Part shown: positions 12,211 to 24,632 of the stretch, one piece after another
How positions within the stretch are numbered: the stretch's first letter is position 1
Layout of the letters: the number at the start of each line of letters is the position of its first letter
Assembly: GCA_037447655.1 (NCBI GenBank)
Contig: JBBHKE010000259.1
Span: 28,144 to 92,143, forward strand
DNA from: Zygnema cylindricum
Lineage: Eukaryota; Streptophyta; Zygnematophyceae; Zygnematales; Zygnemataceae
Length of the DNA stretch: 64,000 nucleotides
Reading direction: 5' to 3'
Program-made: the position numbers and the translations under genes
The notes under the pieces: generated by a model
What the model was told of the DNA's origin: nothing
What the model saw: the letters and a program-made list of their open reading frames with translations, nothing else
Databases searched by the model: none

Positions 12211-13854
12211 AGTGGTATCGGAGCAGGTTAGTGCTCCAGTTCTTCGTTTGAGAGTAAGATGCTCCAGTGTGAGTGTAGTAAAATTCAGTGAGAATGTCGA
12301 GGCAACGGGAGGAAAGAAAGGCACATATCCTTTGAAGAATGAACCGGATGTTGATCCGGATAGAGGTGATTCTGTTTTTGAAACCGAAGAATCTGAAGTA
12401 GTCGAAGAGGTTGAAGAAGAGCGACGAAAAAGGAGAATTGAAATGTGCCGATATGATTTATTACTTGAGGTGTAGAGGAGTGTTATTTTTTTTAAAAGAA
12501 GAAATTAAATGTGTTGTTACGAGTTGAGGGGCGAAGAAGATGAAGCGTTCTGAAGACCTTTTTTGATGGAATTTTATTTCGTACTTTTGTACGTTATGTG
12601 AATCGAGGAGATCATTGTGGCGATTATCTAAAATCACCGAAGAGTTTGGAAGAAGCGTCACTCAATTTGACATTTTCAATTTCTGTTCGCAATTTATTTG
12701 GATGTGCAATTTTATTTGATTTTGTTGTAGTGGTGACGTGAGGTTTTAATGCTTTTATGAATAGAGGAAGAATGAATCCTGTTTTAGAGGTTATGTGCTC
12801 GAAGGATCCCTTCTGCCGGATCCCTTGAAGCTCGAGAAGAATCGCAGTTCAGGTAGGTGGTCGTCTCAGAAGTTCCGTGGATGAATTGCTGAATTTTATG
12901 AGGGGGGAAGAAGAAAAAGAAGTGGAGAAATCAGATTCTTGTTTCTGTGTTGGAAGAAGAAAAAATTGATAAGATGGAGATTGAGATGATGAGTGGAGGA
13001 GACGATTATGTTTGAGTAGGAGAAACGATCACTTAAAATTTGGAGGAGGACAGTGATGATAATGTGAAGAACAAAAAAGATTCCTCATTTCCGTCGACCA
13101 GGCCAAGGATTTCAGAAATGCTATTTTTTCCCAAAATGCCTTCCTGTGTGCTTAGAAGAGTGAATTCAGATTTTGCAAGTAGTTTCGAGGTTAAGCCGCG
13201 GAGATTGCAAGTCTTGTGACGAAGGAATCAGATTTTGGTTTGAGTTGAAGTTGGTCAGAAGAAGAAGCCGGAGAAAATGGAGGAGAAGAGTAAAGAAAAA
13301 AGAGAAGATTGAAGAAAAGAAGCAGTGAAAGAGACTGAGAAGGGAAAAGGCCGGAGTGGCCGCAGAGAATTCATGGACGAGGAATGTCGAATTGTCTGAA
13401 ATGCGGATACGTGTCTGATTGTGATTTGGAGCTTCGAAGAAAGAGGAGAGAGTGCGAATGGAAGTACGGAAGTCTGGAAATTCTGAGGATGGAAGCTGCA
13501 GTGAGGAAGTAAACGGAGTGAAAGAGGCGTCCGTGAGTGAAGTGAGGAGTGAAGTGAAGCAACGGAAATGAAGGAGAAAATATGTGTACGAAAATTGTAC
13601 GGTTCACTTTCCGTGTGAAGGAAAAATTTGAAGAGTGGAAGAGGAGACGTTCCGTGTTGGAACGAGACCGGTACTTCGCCGGCTGTTTCGGTCGTTTGCT
13701 ATTGTCAGGCGCCGAACTAGTGTGTGGCCGACTGGCCGCTAATTTTTTTTTGGTACTCAGTTAGTACCTTTTATTTGGGGTGAGATTGGCGTGGAGTTGG
13801 AAGTACGGCAAAACTGTTCGAGTGTTACAGTCAAGCCTACTACGGTGCGGCGGT
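12211..13854 (+). mobile_element. Second internal region of the LARD-like element, truncated
   Basis: This stretch is colinear with 8,655-10,400 but with deletions. It carries the longest surviving frame of the family (about 12,212-12,475, 87 codons), with an acidic run followed by RRKRRIEMCRYD. I cannot assign that product; it may be a gag remnant. Homology to the first copy stops at 13,854, directly after GTGCGGCGGT, where a minus-strand copia LTR begins. In the first copy the corresponding sequence continues uninterrupted near 10,380. Confidence 0.7.
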
Positions 13855-14294
13855 TGTTAGGATCGATACACACAAGGATAGAAGAAAGATAGAGTATGAT
13901 GCGGAAGCAAGAGATAGCAAGAAGAAGACACTCCAGCAAAAGACAAATATATTTCACCGGAAGTTTTCCCCTTACAAAAGATACTTTTCTCCCAAACGAC
14001 TAAGTCCTAAATACTCTCTCTCACGAAACAACAAGTACAGGACAATAGCACGTCGTACAAAAGTACGCGCGCGAACCAATCAAAACAAACAACTACCGAA
14101 ACTACATAAAGTACGCGGTACTGTACGAAACAAACATACCGCCGTACGATACTAGGGTACTAAAGTACTACGCACGCAAAACCAAAACCAAACTATATGA
14201 AACTAAACTAATCATGCCACGCCACGCGTAACAATATAAAATTATATTACGACGCTCAACATAACTGAGACGTCGTTTCACAAAGAACCTAACA
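13855..14294 (-). mobile_element. 3' LTR of minus-strand copia element P
   Basis: This 440-bp LTR has clean ends on the minus strand, TGTTAGGTTC... to ...CGATCCTAACA, with the polypurine tract AGAGGGGGAT just outside its 5' edge (14,295-14,304). It is inserted in the second LARD internal region. Short GTAC-containing words are frequent inside it. Confidence 0.85.
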
Positions 14295-14322
14295 ATCCCC
14301 CTCTCTTTGTGAAACCCCCCTC

Positions 14323-14770
14323 TTAAACTGAAAATAAACCTAACTTAGGTCGTCCACGTAAAAGTACGTCATAAACCGCCGCCTTAGTCAACATGTCTGC
14401 GGCCTCCTCCAAAGTCGACACGTACGTAAACTCAATCTCCTTCGCAACAACCAAATCGCGTACAAAATGCCACTGGATGCGAATATGTTTTGTTCGCTTG
14501 TGAAAGACCGGATTTTTCACAAGCGCCATCGAACTCATGCTGTCAGTAAAAATCTGCAAGCAACCAATCAAAACGCCCAACTCACCAAGCATCTCCTTGA
14601 TCCACACAGACGGCTTCGCAGTATGACACGCAGACATATATTCTGATTCTGTGGAACTTAGCGCAACCGTAGGTTGGAGTCGCAAACTCCAAGATACTAC
14701 CGCGCCGCCAAAAATGAATGCGTACCCTGACGTGGATTTTCCGCAAACCAAAATCTGTATGGGGTTCACT
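14323..14770 (-). pseudogene. Copia element P: RNase H C-terminal fragment
   Basis: Translation gives the end of a Ty1/copia RNase H domain: KSTSGYAF, then WSLRLQPTVALSSTESEYM, an acidic D in FTDSMSSMALVKNP, and HIRIQWHFVRD followed by ...ADMLTKA. This is the usual tail of copia pol, in the right place before a polypurine tract and LTR. Everything upstream (reverse transcriptase, integrase, gag) is missing because the sequence switches to a plus-strand gypsy fragment near 14,770. The fragment cannot act alone. Confidence 0.85.
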
Positions 14771-16250
14771 TCACTCTGACTACGGATCACCAACATCTCA
14801 AGTGGATTATGGAGAATAGTAAGCTAACCGCCAAGCTGGCAAGATGGGTTTAAATATTGCAGGAATATGATTTTAGCATTATCCATCAGGCCGAGGAAAT
14901 CCATGGAAACGTCGACAGACTTAGCATAAATCTTGACCCTTCCACCAAAGATTCTACTAGAGCCCGTCAGAGGATTCCGAAATCAGTTTGGGACTTATTT
15001 AGGCCTCTTTTGCCTTTATTTGGCTTCCGCAATTGGGGGGGGAACTAGCAACTTTCTCTACAGATGTGGAAGGGAAGGCGCCGATAGGGGTCGGGCGTAA
15101 GGATATTTGGAACGACCCCGATAACTTTAAATCCATCCAGCAATGTTCTCCTTTTCCCAATTTGTCTGGAGCTCGACTATCCCGTGTGCAAACCTCAATG
15201 GCGGCTTACGAGTGGGAAAGGGGCATAAGAATCCGAAAGTGGGGAGACAAGACATGGAAAGTGGTTCCTCCCTCGGCCGACCAAAAAACACATATTTTTC
15301 GCCTCCACCAACAATGTGCCCATTTTGGGCAAAAACAGACTACCTCCCTGGTCACGCGATCGTACAGGTGGCATGCGTTGCGGCCCTAAGTCAACCGGAT
15401 TGTGCAGACATGTCCTTTTGTAACCGAGTGAAAGCAACTTTCGACAAAAAGGGAGGTACCCAACTTCATTTCTTTGCCATCAAAGAAATGTTTTATCGAT
15501 GGTCTCTGGATCTGTTGGGTCCTTTACCCAATAGCAGACGAGGGAACCGCTTTGTATTGGTGATTATAGAGAATTTTTCCAAATGGATAGAATTGGTTGT
15601 CCTACTCCGAAAGGAGTCCAAGGCAATTTCGGCTGCATTCTTGCGAAGAGTGTTATCCCAATTTGGGGCACCAACCGAAGTTCTGACCAACCAGGGCTTC
15701 AAATTTAATGGGAGATTCTCCAATTTGTTAGATATGTGCTTTATCAACCACCGGCTGACCATCCACGACCACCCGCAAGCCAGCGGTTTCGTAGAAGGTG
15801 CGTACAAACAGTGAAGCGATCACTACGGAAAAATGTTGTTGAAGATGATTTAGGAGAGTTGGACAAAAGGGTGCCTTGGATTGCCATGGGGTACAAACTC
15901 AGTCAACAAGCTTCCCTCCATGCCTATAATCCTTACTTCATCTTGTTCAGACGACATCCCATATTGCCCGGCGCTGCCAAAGCCCAAACAATGGTCCTTC
16001 CGAAAATGGATAACAAGGGAAAGGTCGAGAAATTGATTCCAAACAGGGCAAATGTATTCCATCGTGAAATGCCTCTCGCCTTAAGGAACTATAGGCAGCT
16101 CAGTACCATGATCAACTTTGGTAATCATTACGCCAGATCGGGAATTTTGTCCCACCAAACCGGCTATTTATGCTCAGGAATTATATTAAGAGGATGCAAC
16201 AGAAAAATGACACTCTGGATATTTCAGCGAGACGGGTTGTTTTAAAGAGG
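14771..16250 (+). pseudogene. Ty3/gypsy pol remnant: RNase H end and integrase
   Basis: The plus strand reads TDHQHLKWIM and KLARWV, then a stop, then LQEYDFSIIH, the gypsy RNase H end. About 500 bases on is a H2C2-like zinc region (HIFRLHQQCAHFG). The integrase core follows, FYRWSLDLLGPLPNSRRGNR with FSKWIELV and FVEGAYKQ, and then a C-terminal part including KRVPWIAMGYKLSQQASLH. The parts fall in different frames with several stops and frameshifts, and the second catalytic region (LTNQGFKFNG) has lost the usual Asp. Reverse transcriptase and gag are absent. An old, dead fragment. Confidence 0.85.
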
Positions 16251-16311
16251 GTAGAGGTATCCAATAAGGGTTTCCGACACTGGAGGGGAAGGATGGTCGA
16301 AAAATCAAGGG

Positions 16312-16652
16312 GAAGGATGATTGAAAAATCAAGGAGAATCAGATCAATGTGGCTCCCTACCACCTTGGAGGTTTGGAAGACGAGCCAACTTTCCACCTTA
16401 CCTATTTTGCCGACCCACCTTCATGTTCCTCCGCCTTCCTCAGGTCCTCTCAGTCGAGCCCTATATTGGTATGCAATCGATGGTTAGGGGAAAGATGGTC
16501 AAAAAATCAAAGAGAATCAAATCAATGTGGGTCCTTGTCACCTCAAAGGTTTGGAACTTTCTACCTTACCTATTTTGCCGATCCACCTTCATCTTCTTTT
16601 GCATGCCTCCAGTCCTTTCGACAAGGCCCTATACTAGTCTACTATCAATGGA
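16312..16652 (+). repeat. Diverged ~178-bp direct duplication
   Basis: Two adjacent related segments (about 16,312-16,489 and 16,490-16,652) share ATCAATGTGG, the phrase TTACCTATTTTGCCGA and CCACCTTCAT at an offset of 178 bp. They lie between the gypsy integrase remnant and its presumed LTR, a position where gypsy elements often carry non-coding tandem repeats. Confidence 0.65.
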
Positions 16653-16793
16653 ACCACTAGTGGCATCAATCCTGCTTTCCATCCTCTTGGGACTTCTTTC
16701 CTCAACCCTCTGCCCCCTGGTTCTGTTGGAACTGCAAATTGAGCAAATAACATATCTATTTTATTAGTCGCGATGACTAATAAGGGGGGAAAT

Positions 16794-17085
16794 TGGATAT
16801 CTGCCCACCTCTTTCTCTTTGACTTCATGGGGAAAGGGGGAAGGAAAGGGGATATCTTGTTTTTCTTTTCCCTTCGCTTTCTTCCGTATCCATTTGGCAT
16901 CTCTTTTTTTTCCCTACGTTTGCATTCATTTGACCCGGAGGGAATAGGGCAGCAGGGGGCATGACCATTTCTCAAGGAAGCATTTGCATCTGTGATTTTT
17001 GCAGATCTCCTTTTAGACAACTCTGTGGATCATGGACCCTTCCTCTTTTTTCACCAGGCACGCTCGACAGCTGTCAAACTCATGT
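16794..17085 (+). repeat. LTR-like repeat, copy 1
   Basis: It starts TGGATATCTGCC directly after the purine tract AAGGGGGGAAAT, as a gypsy 3' LTR would. About 290 bp match the block at 18,262-18,555, including ACGTTTGCATTCAT and GTGGATCATGGACCCTTCCT. The full LTR length is not clear. It could extend toward 18,260. Confidence 0.55.
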
Positions 17086-18261
17086 GCCTTCTAGGCACAC
17101 CCACATCTATCGTGGATTGCCGGAACCCCTTTTCCCGAACAGTCATTAGCGTTTGGATATTGAGGCGTAACACATCGGATCGGATCCCTCTACTTTCGAC
17201 ACAGAGCTTGACACAATTCGGTTTACCTCTAGCGCAGGACGGACAACCAAGTTATTCTGCTCCGAAGATTGCAGTTTCGCCACCTGAGAGAAGTTTCCCA
17301 CATCTCTAGCGGAGGGTACATTGTGGATTTGCACATAGCTTTTAGAATTACAATCTAGATTATGTTGTTAAACCTCAGTCAAGTTTTAGTTTAGATCTGT
17401 TCAGCTTCTAGTTCATTAATTACCTCAGGTCCAGGTTCGGCGTTTCAGTGCAACCTAAGTACTTCTGATAGATAAGTAGATCCGATTTGGACTCTCATTT
17501 CTAGATTTAGCCGGAGTCTGAAGTATAACTTTTTGCTTTGATATTAGTATGTTCTTATTGGTCCTACGCCAGTTCCGTAACAATTGCTCATCGCTCACTG
17601 TCTTTTTTTATTGCGTTGACCTTTTTGGATCTAAAACGAACACACTTTGTTGTATAAGGCACTTTGAGCCGAAAAAGACAGGTTGTTGTTTCGGTATTGT
17701 CTCCTGAGAAAACCCTTAGAAAATACCAGCAAACTTCTTTTGGAGAACTTTTTTTTTGTATGTGATTGTGACCCTATTGCCATCTTGGTGTGACTTTGTC
17801 CTTTGTGGAAATCTTAGTCCAATTGGGTAGTTGGCACTATCTTTTTTTTTTTTGAGCCATTTGGAACTTGTGGCTATTAAATCCCGAGAGGGGTCTTGTC
17901 AGTTTCGGGTTAGGGAAACTAAGGAGTTAAGGAGGAATTTACGTGTTTTGGTGTCTTTAGGAGAGATTTCGTCTCCTCTTGTTGTCAGCATTGCGTTTGG
18001 GGTATGTTCAGCCTGCTTGCTATTATTCTAAATTCTATCTTTACCTCTATTTTTCTAGGGCAAGGTGATATTGACTTTTTGAGACAGCCTATTTTTCTTT
18101 TGTTTTTCTGTTATACTGAGTGGAAGTGTCTTTGCTCCCTCTTTTGTAGTCTTTTTTGGGCTTTGGTTGCGTTTGAATTAAGGTTGACTACCATAATCTT
18201 TTGGACTAGAATAGTGGGTATTGAGGGAATCTTTGTTAGACTTCCAACATTGCAACAAAAT
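17086..18261. other. No gene; possible remainder of gypsy LTR
   Basis: I see no protein family. The sequence has T-rich stretches and short frames only. Because it lies between two copies of the same LTR-like block it may be the rest of one long LTR, but I cannot confirm the end. Confidence 0.3.
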
Positions 18262-18555
18262 TGTGATATAATCCCACCCCTTTCCTTCTCACCTTATGAG
18301 GAAAGGGGGAAGGAGAGGGGGTATCTTCTTTTTCTTTTCCCTCCGCTTTCTCGCCCATCCATCCATTCGACATGTCTCTTTCTTCCTTACGTTTGCATTC
18401 ATGTCACAGGGAGGGATTGGGGCAGAAGGGGGCTTTACCATTTCAAAGGGAAGCATTCCCATCTGGGATTCTGTGTATATCTCCTTTTGGACAACTTTGT
18501 GGATCATGGACCCTTCCTCTCTTATCATCAGGCCGACTTAACATCCATGGACAAG
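18262..18555 (+). repeat. LTR-like repeat, copy 2
   Basis: It starts TGTGATATAATCCC and is colinear with 16,794-17,085 through GTGGATCATGGACCCTTCCT, then the match ends. The short frames in it are shadows of repeat sequence. Confidence 0.55.
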
Positions 18556-18691
18556 TGAAGGGTTTAGTAGAGTGAGAGTTGTGCAACACCATCTGCTCCA
18601 ACGGAAAAGAAAGATGATGGGTATATCAGCGTGTCAAAAAAAGAGTAAAAGAAGGAGAGTCTTCTCACTCCTATCACCATAGCACCAGTAG

Positions 18692-20020
18692 TGTGTTGAA
18701 ACTCAAGTATTTTCTAGGTCTAGAAACTGTAAAACAAAAGGCAAAAAAGCGAGAGTCACAGCCTACTTCTAACTCTTCTCTCAAATCCCCACACTTCTCG
18801 TAGTCACTAACGACTAGAAGAGGAGTTAGAGCCATGTCTGCCTAGGCTGTCCAAAGAGGATAGGAAGGCCAATCTTGAAAGAGTTACAAAAAGATTGACA
18901 GACCTAAGATTTGATCGTAGTATCGGACATCCGTCAGAACAGCCGCCAGCTGAAAATCTGAGACCTCTATAAGTCCTCAGAGTGGACAGCTTCCAATAAG
19001 CCTTTAGGATAACCTTGACCCCTTTGCATTTCAGCAAGAATAGCTACCACCGTGGAAAACAAAAACTCTAACCACCTTCACCCTTGTGAAGGCAAGACTC
19101 CCTTGAGTCAATAGCAAAAAGAATCTTTGAGTTTGCTCCCCTGAGTAGTAAGTTATGGAGGGCCAAAGTTGACCTTTTGTACAGAAGCTCTCTGGGAGAG
19201 AGGGTCCTATCTACCAATTTTTTCTAAGTCTTATCTCTCTCACAAACTCTATCTATTGATGTACGGAACCAATTATATTATACTTCCGTACACAAAAGTA
19301 CAGCTTCCAGTGTACTTTGTATACGAAAACTGTACGACATGGCCTAAAAGTCGACACATGTCATATCCGGGTTCGGTCCCGTAATTCCCGAGAATGCCGC
19401 GATCCAACGTAAATTTGCCACGTGTCATTTGATGTGGCGATGACCACAAACCACCGAGATTCTCTTCCGCGATCTCAGCTTTCTTCTCGGCCGTCCGATT
19501 GAATGCAGATTTCAATCGAAGCCGTCATAAATATATGCGCGGTATTTGTTTCGTTTAAAGAAATAAATGCGCGGTAATAGTTTCTTACACATACCGTAAT
19601 CCGTACTTTTACATAACTGGATCTATGTATCCCGTAAAAATTTTTAGTTAAATGAATTAACCTACGTAATAGTATTTAAATAAATGGCAAACCCTATATC
19701 GCATATCGATACAATTAGACTTAACGGATAAGACTACCGGCTACCAGCTATCTATTAATCCATAGGTACCAGGATCAAATCTTGATTCTGACATTAATCC
19801 TTTTAGTAAATAAACTTATCGGTAAATAAACTAATATATTTCCCGTAAACCTCTAGATAGCTTAGTAGGCAGCCATGGCTCTAGCTTCCACTCCAACTTC
19901 CCAGTGACTGCGACAAGTGTGGGAGTTGGAGAGAGAAGTTAGAGATAGACTGCCTCGGCTTCTTTGTGTATTTTAATTTAGACCTAGAAAATACTTAAAA
20001 AGAAACCATTAATTTCTACA
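18692..20020 (-). mobile_element. 3' LTR of copia element M (family L)
   Basis: On the minus strand the LTR starts TGTAGAAATTAATGG at 20,020, directly after the purine tract AAATAAGGGGAG, and ends ...TTTCAACACA at 18,692, giving 1,329 bp with TGT/ACA ends. Related copies are at 2,233-3,180 (opposite strand) and 44,414-45,462 (same strand). It contains a plausible transcription start region with TACGG-rich words and the phrase GTTTGTGAGAGAG. It adjoins the RNase H end of element M. Confidence 0.85.
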
Positions 20021-23000
20021 CTCCCCTTATTTTCTAGTCACTCTTTAATTTTAGACCACAGTTCTCCCTGCAAAAAATTAGCTTAAGGGAAGGCACAGGT
20101 TTGGTCATCATATCTGCTACCATCTCGCTGTCTGGTCGGAACTCTAAACTGATTATTTTGTTTTCTACTTTCTCTCTAACAAAGCTGAGTCTAATGTCCA
20201 TGTGTTTAGCTTTAAAATGATGTTTAGGATTGGCAGAAATTGCGATTTGCTGCCTGATTATCACAAAATATTTTCTGCACACCACTCTTAAGGTGACCGA
20301 GACCCACACCAATTCTTTTACAGCATGGGAAGATGCCATATACTCAGCCTCCATGGTGGACTGAGCAATAACCTTTTGCTATTTGCTACTCCAACAGCAA
20401 GCCCCATCACCCACATATAATACATATCCAGAAGTACATCTCCTCATCGGAGCATCACCATAACTGGCATCACTCCAAGTACCGATGTCAGTATTCTCCC
20501 CACCCAAAACCCTAAACATCTACAATGTCACAAAGCGTGACGTCAAAATATCACAAACCCTAAACATCTACAATGTCACAGAGCGTGACGTCAAAATGTT
20601 ACAAACCCCAAACATCTACAATGTCACAAGTAACTAGACACCTACAACCGTCGCTATTTTGTAAACGTCATCAATTGTCGCGAGTTTTGTAGTCGTCTAC
20701 AGCCGTCACAAATTACACCCACGTCTACATCTGTCACAATCTAAAGTAACGATTTCATTTCTTTACATACGAATGCTCTGAAAGTAGTACGGGGAATCTT
20801 AGCTAAAAAACAAAGTTACAAGACTAAGTTTCAGTTACATGGGAAAGTGCCCTTAAGGTCTCTGTTAGCTGCCTCCCAATCCCTCTTAGAGGGAGTATTT
20901 AGACTTCTACTCAACACTCCTATAGCTGCAGCTAAATCCGGCCTGGTACAATTCATAAAATAGATTAGACTTCCCACTACTTGCCTGTAAGGAATAATCT
21001 GCATGAACTTATGTTCTTCAGGAGATAATTCCTCGTCTAAGACTATGACTCCTTCTACCTCACTCCCCTCACTTCCCTTCTTTAACTCTATTGGAGTTGT
21101 ACAACTATTAGCTTTATCAATCTGGAAATTTTCAAGCATGTTCCCTATTGCTTCCTTTTGAGTCAATCTTATAATCTTTGTTTTTCTATCTCTTTCTACT
21201 TGAATTCCCAAAATATATTTTGCTTCCCCCATATCCTTCATTTCAAATCTTCGCTTAAGATCGGTTTTCAGTTTATTAATTTTTTCCATTGATTTAGTTA
21301 AAACAAGCAAATCATCAACATAAATTGCAATAAATATAATACCTTCCTCATCTTCAAAAACATAGATTGAGTGATCTGAGATGATCTGGATATATCCCTG
21401 ACCGGTAAGAAACTCATCAAGTTTCTTGTTCCACTGTCGAGGCGCATGTTTCAAACCGTAAAGGGATTTAATCTGCCGGCATACCTTACTCTCCTCTCTA
21501 TCCTCCACATATCTTTCAGGTTGTCGCATGAAGATCTCCTCTTCCAATTCTCCATGCAAAAAGGTTGTCTTGATGTCTATCTAGTGCACCTCCATGTCTT
21601 CAGCTACTGATAGACTGAAAAGTATAGGGACGGAGGGAAATCTGACCACCGGGGCAAAGGTTTCCTCGTAGTCGATTTCTTCTTTCTGTGTTAATCCTTT
21701 TGCCACTAATCGGGCTTTGTAAAGCTCAATGATGTTATCCGCGTTCAGTTTTAATTTTGAAAACCCACTTACAACCGATTGGTTTTCGATTAGGTGGACA
21801 GTCCACCAGCTCAAGTATCGGCTGCCATAATTGAGGCCATCTCCTCATTTATGGCTGTCTTCCACCGGTTTCTTTCTGGGCAAGTCATCGCCTCTCTATA
21901 ATTTTGAGGTTCATCTTGATGAGATAGTTTTGTAACCTTGTTATTAACATGTTTTTCCTGCAATCTTTTGCTACTTCTCCTTCCCCCCTCAAAATCTGTG
22001 GCCAGAATAGATGGTTCTTGTGGGTTCTTTCGAACAATCTCGGCTTCTCCCCTGTCCCTTGATTTCGAATCAGTATCCACCACGTCTTCCGCTTCGGGTA
22101 GAGTTGTCACTGGAGTTTCCACAGCCGAGTTCTTTTCGGTCTGATTTGTACCTGAAAGAATGTCATCTTCTCTAAAACCTGGATAGTTAGGAAGCTCAAA
22201 TTCATCGTAATTTTCTGACTCAAATCTGATTTTTACTGACTTTTTATAATTGAAGGGATCCACGGACTTTCTTTCATCCATAACTACTAGATGCTTTACT
22301 AAGATTATATCTTCACTTTTTAGATCATAAACTCTATATCTTTTAACATCCTCATCATATCCTAATAAGTATCCCGGTTTTTTTTTAGGATCTAGCTTCC
22401 AATTAGACCGATCTGTATCTAGACTTAATACTTGACTGCCGAAAACCTTTAAGTGAGATATGTCTGGTTTTCGACCTGTCCATCTCTCATAAGGTGTTTG
22501 ATCTTTTAAAGCTGAAGTAAGAACTCTATTTTTGAGGTAATTAGCACAGTTCATTGCTTCTGCCCAAAACCTTTTTCCTATCTTCTTGTCCAACAACATA
22601 CTTCTAGCACTATCACTTAGTGTCCTATTTAATCTTTCAGCTACCCCATTCTGTTCTGGGTTTTCTTGAACTATCTTTTGGTGTTGTACTCCATCTTCCC
22701 TCAGAAAATCCTCAAACTGGTTAGAAATATACTCTCCTCTATTGTCACTTTACTTTGTTGATTGGTGTTTCATGGAGTTTTTCGCTCCATACTTTATATT
22801 GTCTAAAACAATCCTGAGCTTCTAACTTGTTTTTCAAAAAATACACCCTGGATTACCGAGACCAATCATCAGTGATATTCATCATAAATCTCTTCCCCCC
22901 CGGTGAGGGCACTTTAGCAGGTCCCCAAATATCTGTGTGTACTAAATGTAGAATTTTTTATCCCTTATAAGTGGTTGTTTTGGGAAAGGGTAATCTGTGT

Positions 23001-24149
23001 GCTTTACCTTGAGCACATCTACTACAATCACTTATATTATCACTCTCACTAAACTGAATCCCTTCCACCACTCCCATCTTTTTCATCTCTCTTAACTTAT
23101 CTAGGTTCCCATGCCCAAGCCTCTTATGCCACATCATAATATCATGAACACCAACATAATAAAGTTTCTTTGTTTCATTACTAAAAATCAGCCTAAACAT
23201 CCCTTGGCTACCTTTCTCAGCAATGAAATAGACCTCTTCCTCAAAACTAGCAATAAAGACTCCTTCCCTAGTGCTAGTAAAAAAACCCTTATCATCTAAT
23301 ACACATGTAGAGATGAGGTTTTTGTTCTCCTCCGGAATAAACAATACATCGGAGAATGTAACTATAGATGTCTTTCTTTCTACTAACACTTTCAGATCTA
23401 CCGATCCTACAAGAGTAGTTGTGACTATCCTCCCATCCCCGTACTCTATCTCTATGGTGGGAATCTTTCTTATCTTATTGAACAGGTGCTTATCCTTACA
23501 CATGTGCATGGAGGCACCTGAATATATAATCCAGTCTGCTCCACCTTTCAATCCACCGTAAGCACATTTCTGCCTTCGTGGAATTTCGACCTCGTTTTTC
23601 GCCTCCAACTCCTCATCCAATAGGAGCTCATCGTCCTCGTCCTCGGATTCTGCCTCATGCACCTGTGTCACAAAGGTCTTTTTCTTTCCTCTCAGGGTTC
23701 CACCGGTCTGCCCCTCCTTTAACCGAAGCTCGGTTAGCTTAGTGCACTCTGCCATATAGTGCCCCGGTTTCTTACAAAAATGACATAAACCTTTGGGAGC
23801 CCTTGGTCGAACTCGTCGATCTGATTTTTCTACTCCCTCCCCCCATAGTTTCCAACCGGTCTTCGGGAATCCTTGTACCTCCAATCGTTCGGAGCTGCCA
23901 AGGCTTGCCCACTCTTTCCTCCCCTTCGGATCTCAATCGTATTCTCCCGAACAAGAATCATCCCTACCACTGAGTTCCATATCAACCTTGAGTCCGGCAA
24001 GTCCTGCACAAGGTAGACTATGTTCTCAAACTCATTGGGTAACTTCATCAGTAAACAGTTAACCTTTTCTTTAACACTAAAATCTTTTCCCGCACTCTCT
24101 AGCTCCATGAAGAGTGTAGCAAGCTCATTGCAAAAATCCAACATCTTAT
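20021..24149 (-). pseudogene. Copia element M, copy 1: gag-pol remnant
   Basis: Read right to left, the parts are as follows. Gag C-terminal half (24,144-23,830), then a frameshift into a zinc knuckle CHFCKKPGHYMAEC (near 23,750). The protease site reads WIIYSGAS where copia elements have WIIDSGAS, so the catalytic Asp is Tyr. Next come the GAG-pre-integrase motif (WHKRLGHGNLDKL), a broken integrase with stops around 22,750-22,950, and the integrase end (RFWAEAMNCANYLKNR). Reverse transcriptase has a TAG where Gln is usual at 21,580 and carries AIYVDDLLV. RNase H (20,034-20,500) ends in ADMMTKP. A ~340-bp foreign insert separates reverse transcriptase and RNase H. The gag start is missing because element A is inserted at 24,150. 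Confidence 0.9.
20505..20845. mobile_element. Foreign insert in element M with 48-bp repeats
   Basis: The copia reading frame stops at both edges of this ~340-bp stretch. Its first third holds 2.4 units of a 48-bp tandem repeat (20,507-20,625), each with CATCTACAATGTCAC and, in the first two, the palindrome TGACGTCA. The rest has looser related words (GTCTACA...GTCACAA). Short repeats of this kind resemble the subterminal regions of CACTA or Mutator-like transposons, but I see no terminal inverted repeat, so the class is open. Confidence 0.6.
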
Positions 24150-24632
24150 TGAAAAGTAAGCTTTACTAAGCCTTAGAAATTTAAGTCTAGGACTTGGAAT
24201 ATTTTTGGAATACCAACTGTTCAATATTGACCAATTTTAGTGTGGATTTTTTGTAGTAACTACACGAATAGTTATCTTTAAGTAAATTAGTGTGTAGGGC
24301 CGCCAATGAATGTAGACGTGATAAGAATCACCCGGATTTTTTGGGTATAGATATTGTTAGTGGACAATTCTGGTCCAAACACTTAGATTTTTGTCTGTAG
24401 GCTGTCTAGTGAACCTTGTACATACGTTTTATATATTTTGAGGATCTTTAGAGTATTTAATTCAATTAGGAATGATCAGTTTGATACAAAATGTACATTC
24501 TACACAAGAGTTAAAGAAATGAGAGCACTGAGTGCAGTTTAAGGTGTTTTATGCTCTATTGTCTCTAATTTGCTTGTAGTACATGTTTGTTTGGTTGAAA
24601 GACCTCTTTCGTTTGGAGTTACATATCTTACA
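24150..24632 (+). mobile_element. Element A, copy 1: 5' LTR
   Basis: This 483-bp LTR begins TGAAAAGTAAGC and ends ATATCTTACA. The 3' LTR (28,979-29,461) has the same length with roughly 17 differences by eye. It is inserted in the gag of element M. I do not see a standard initiator-Met primer site right after it. Confidence 0.88.
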
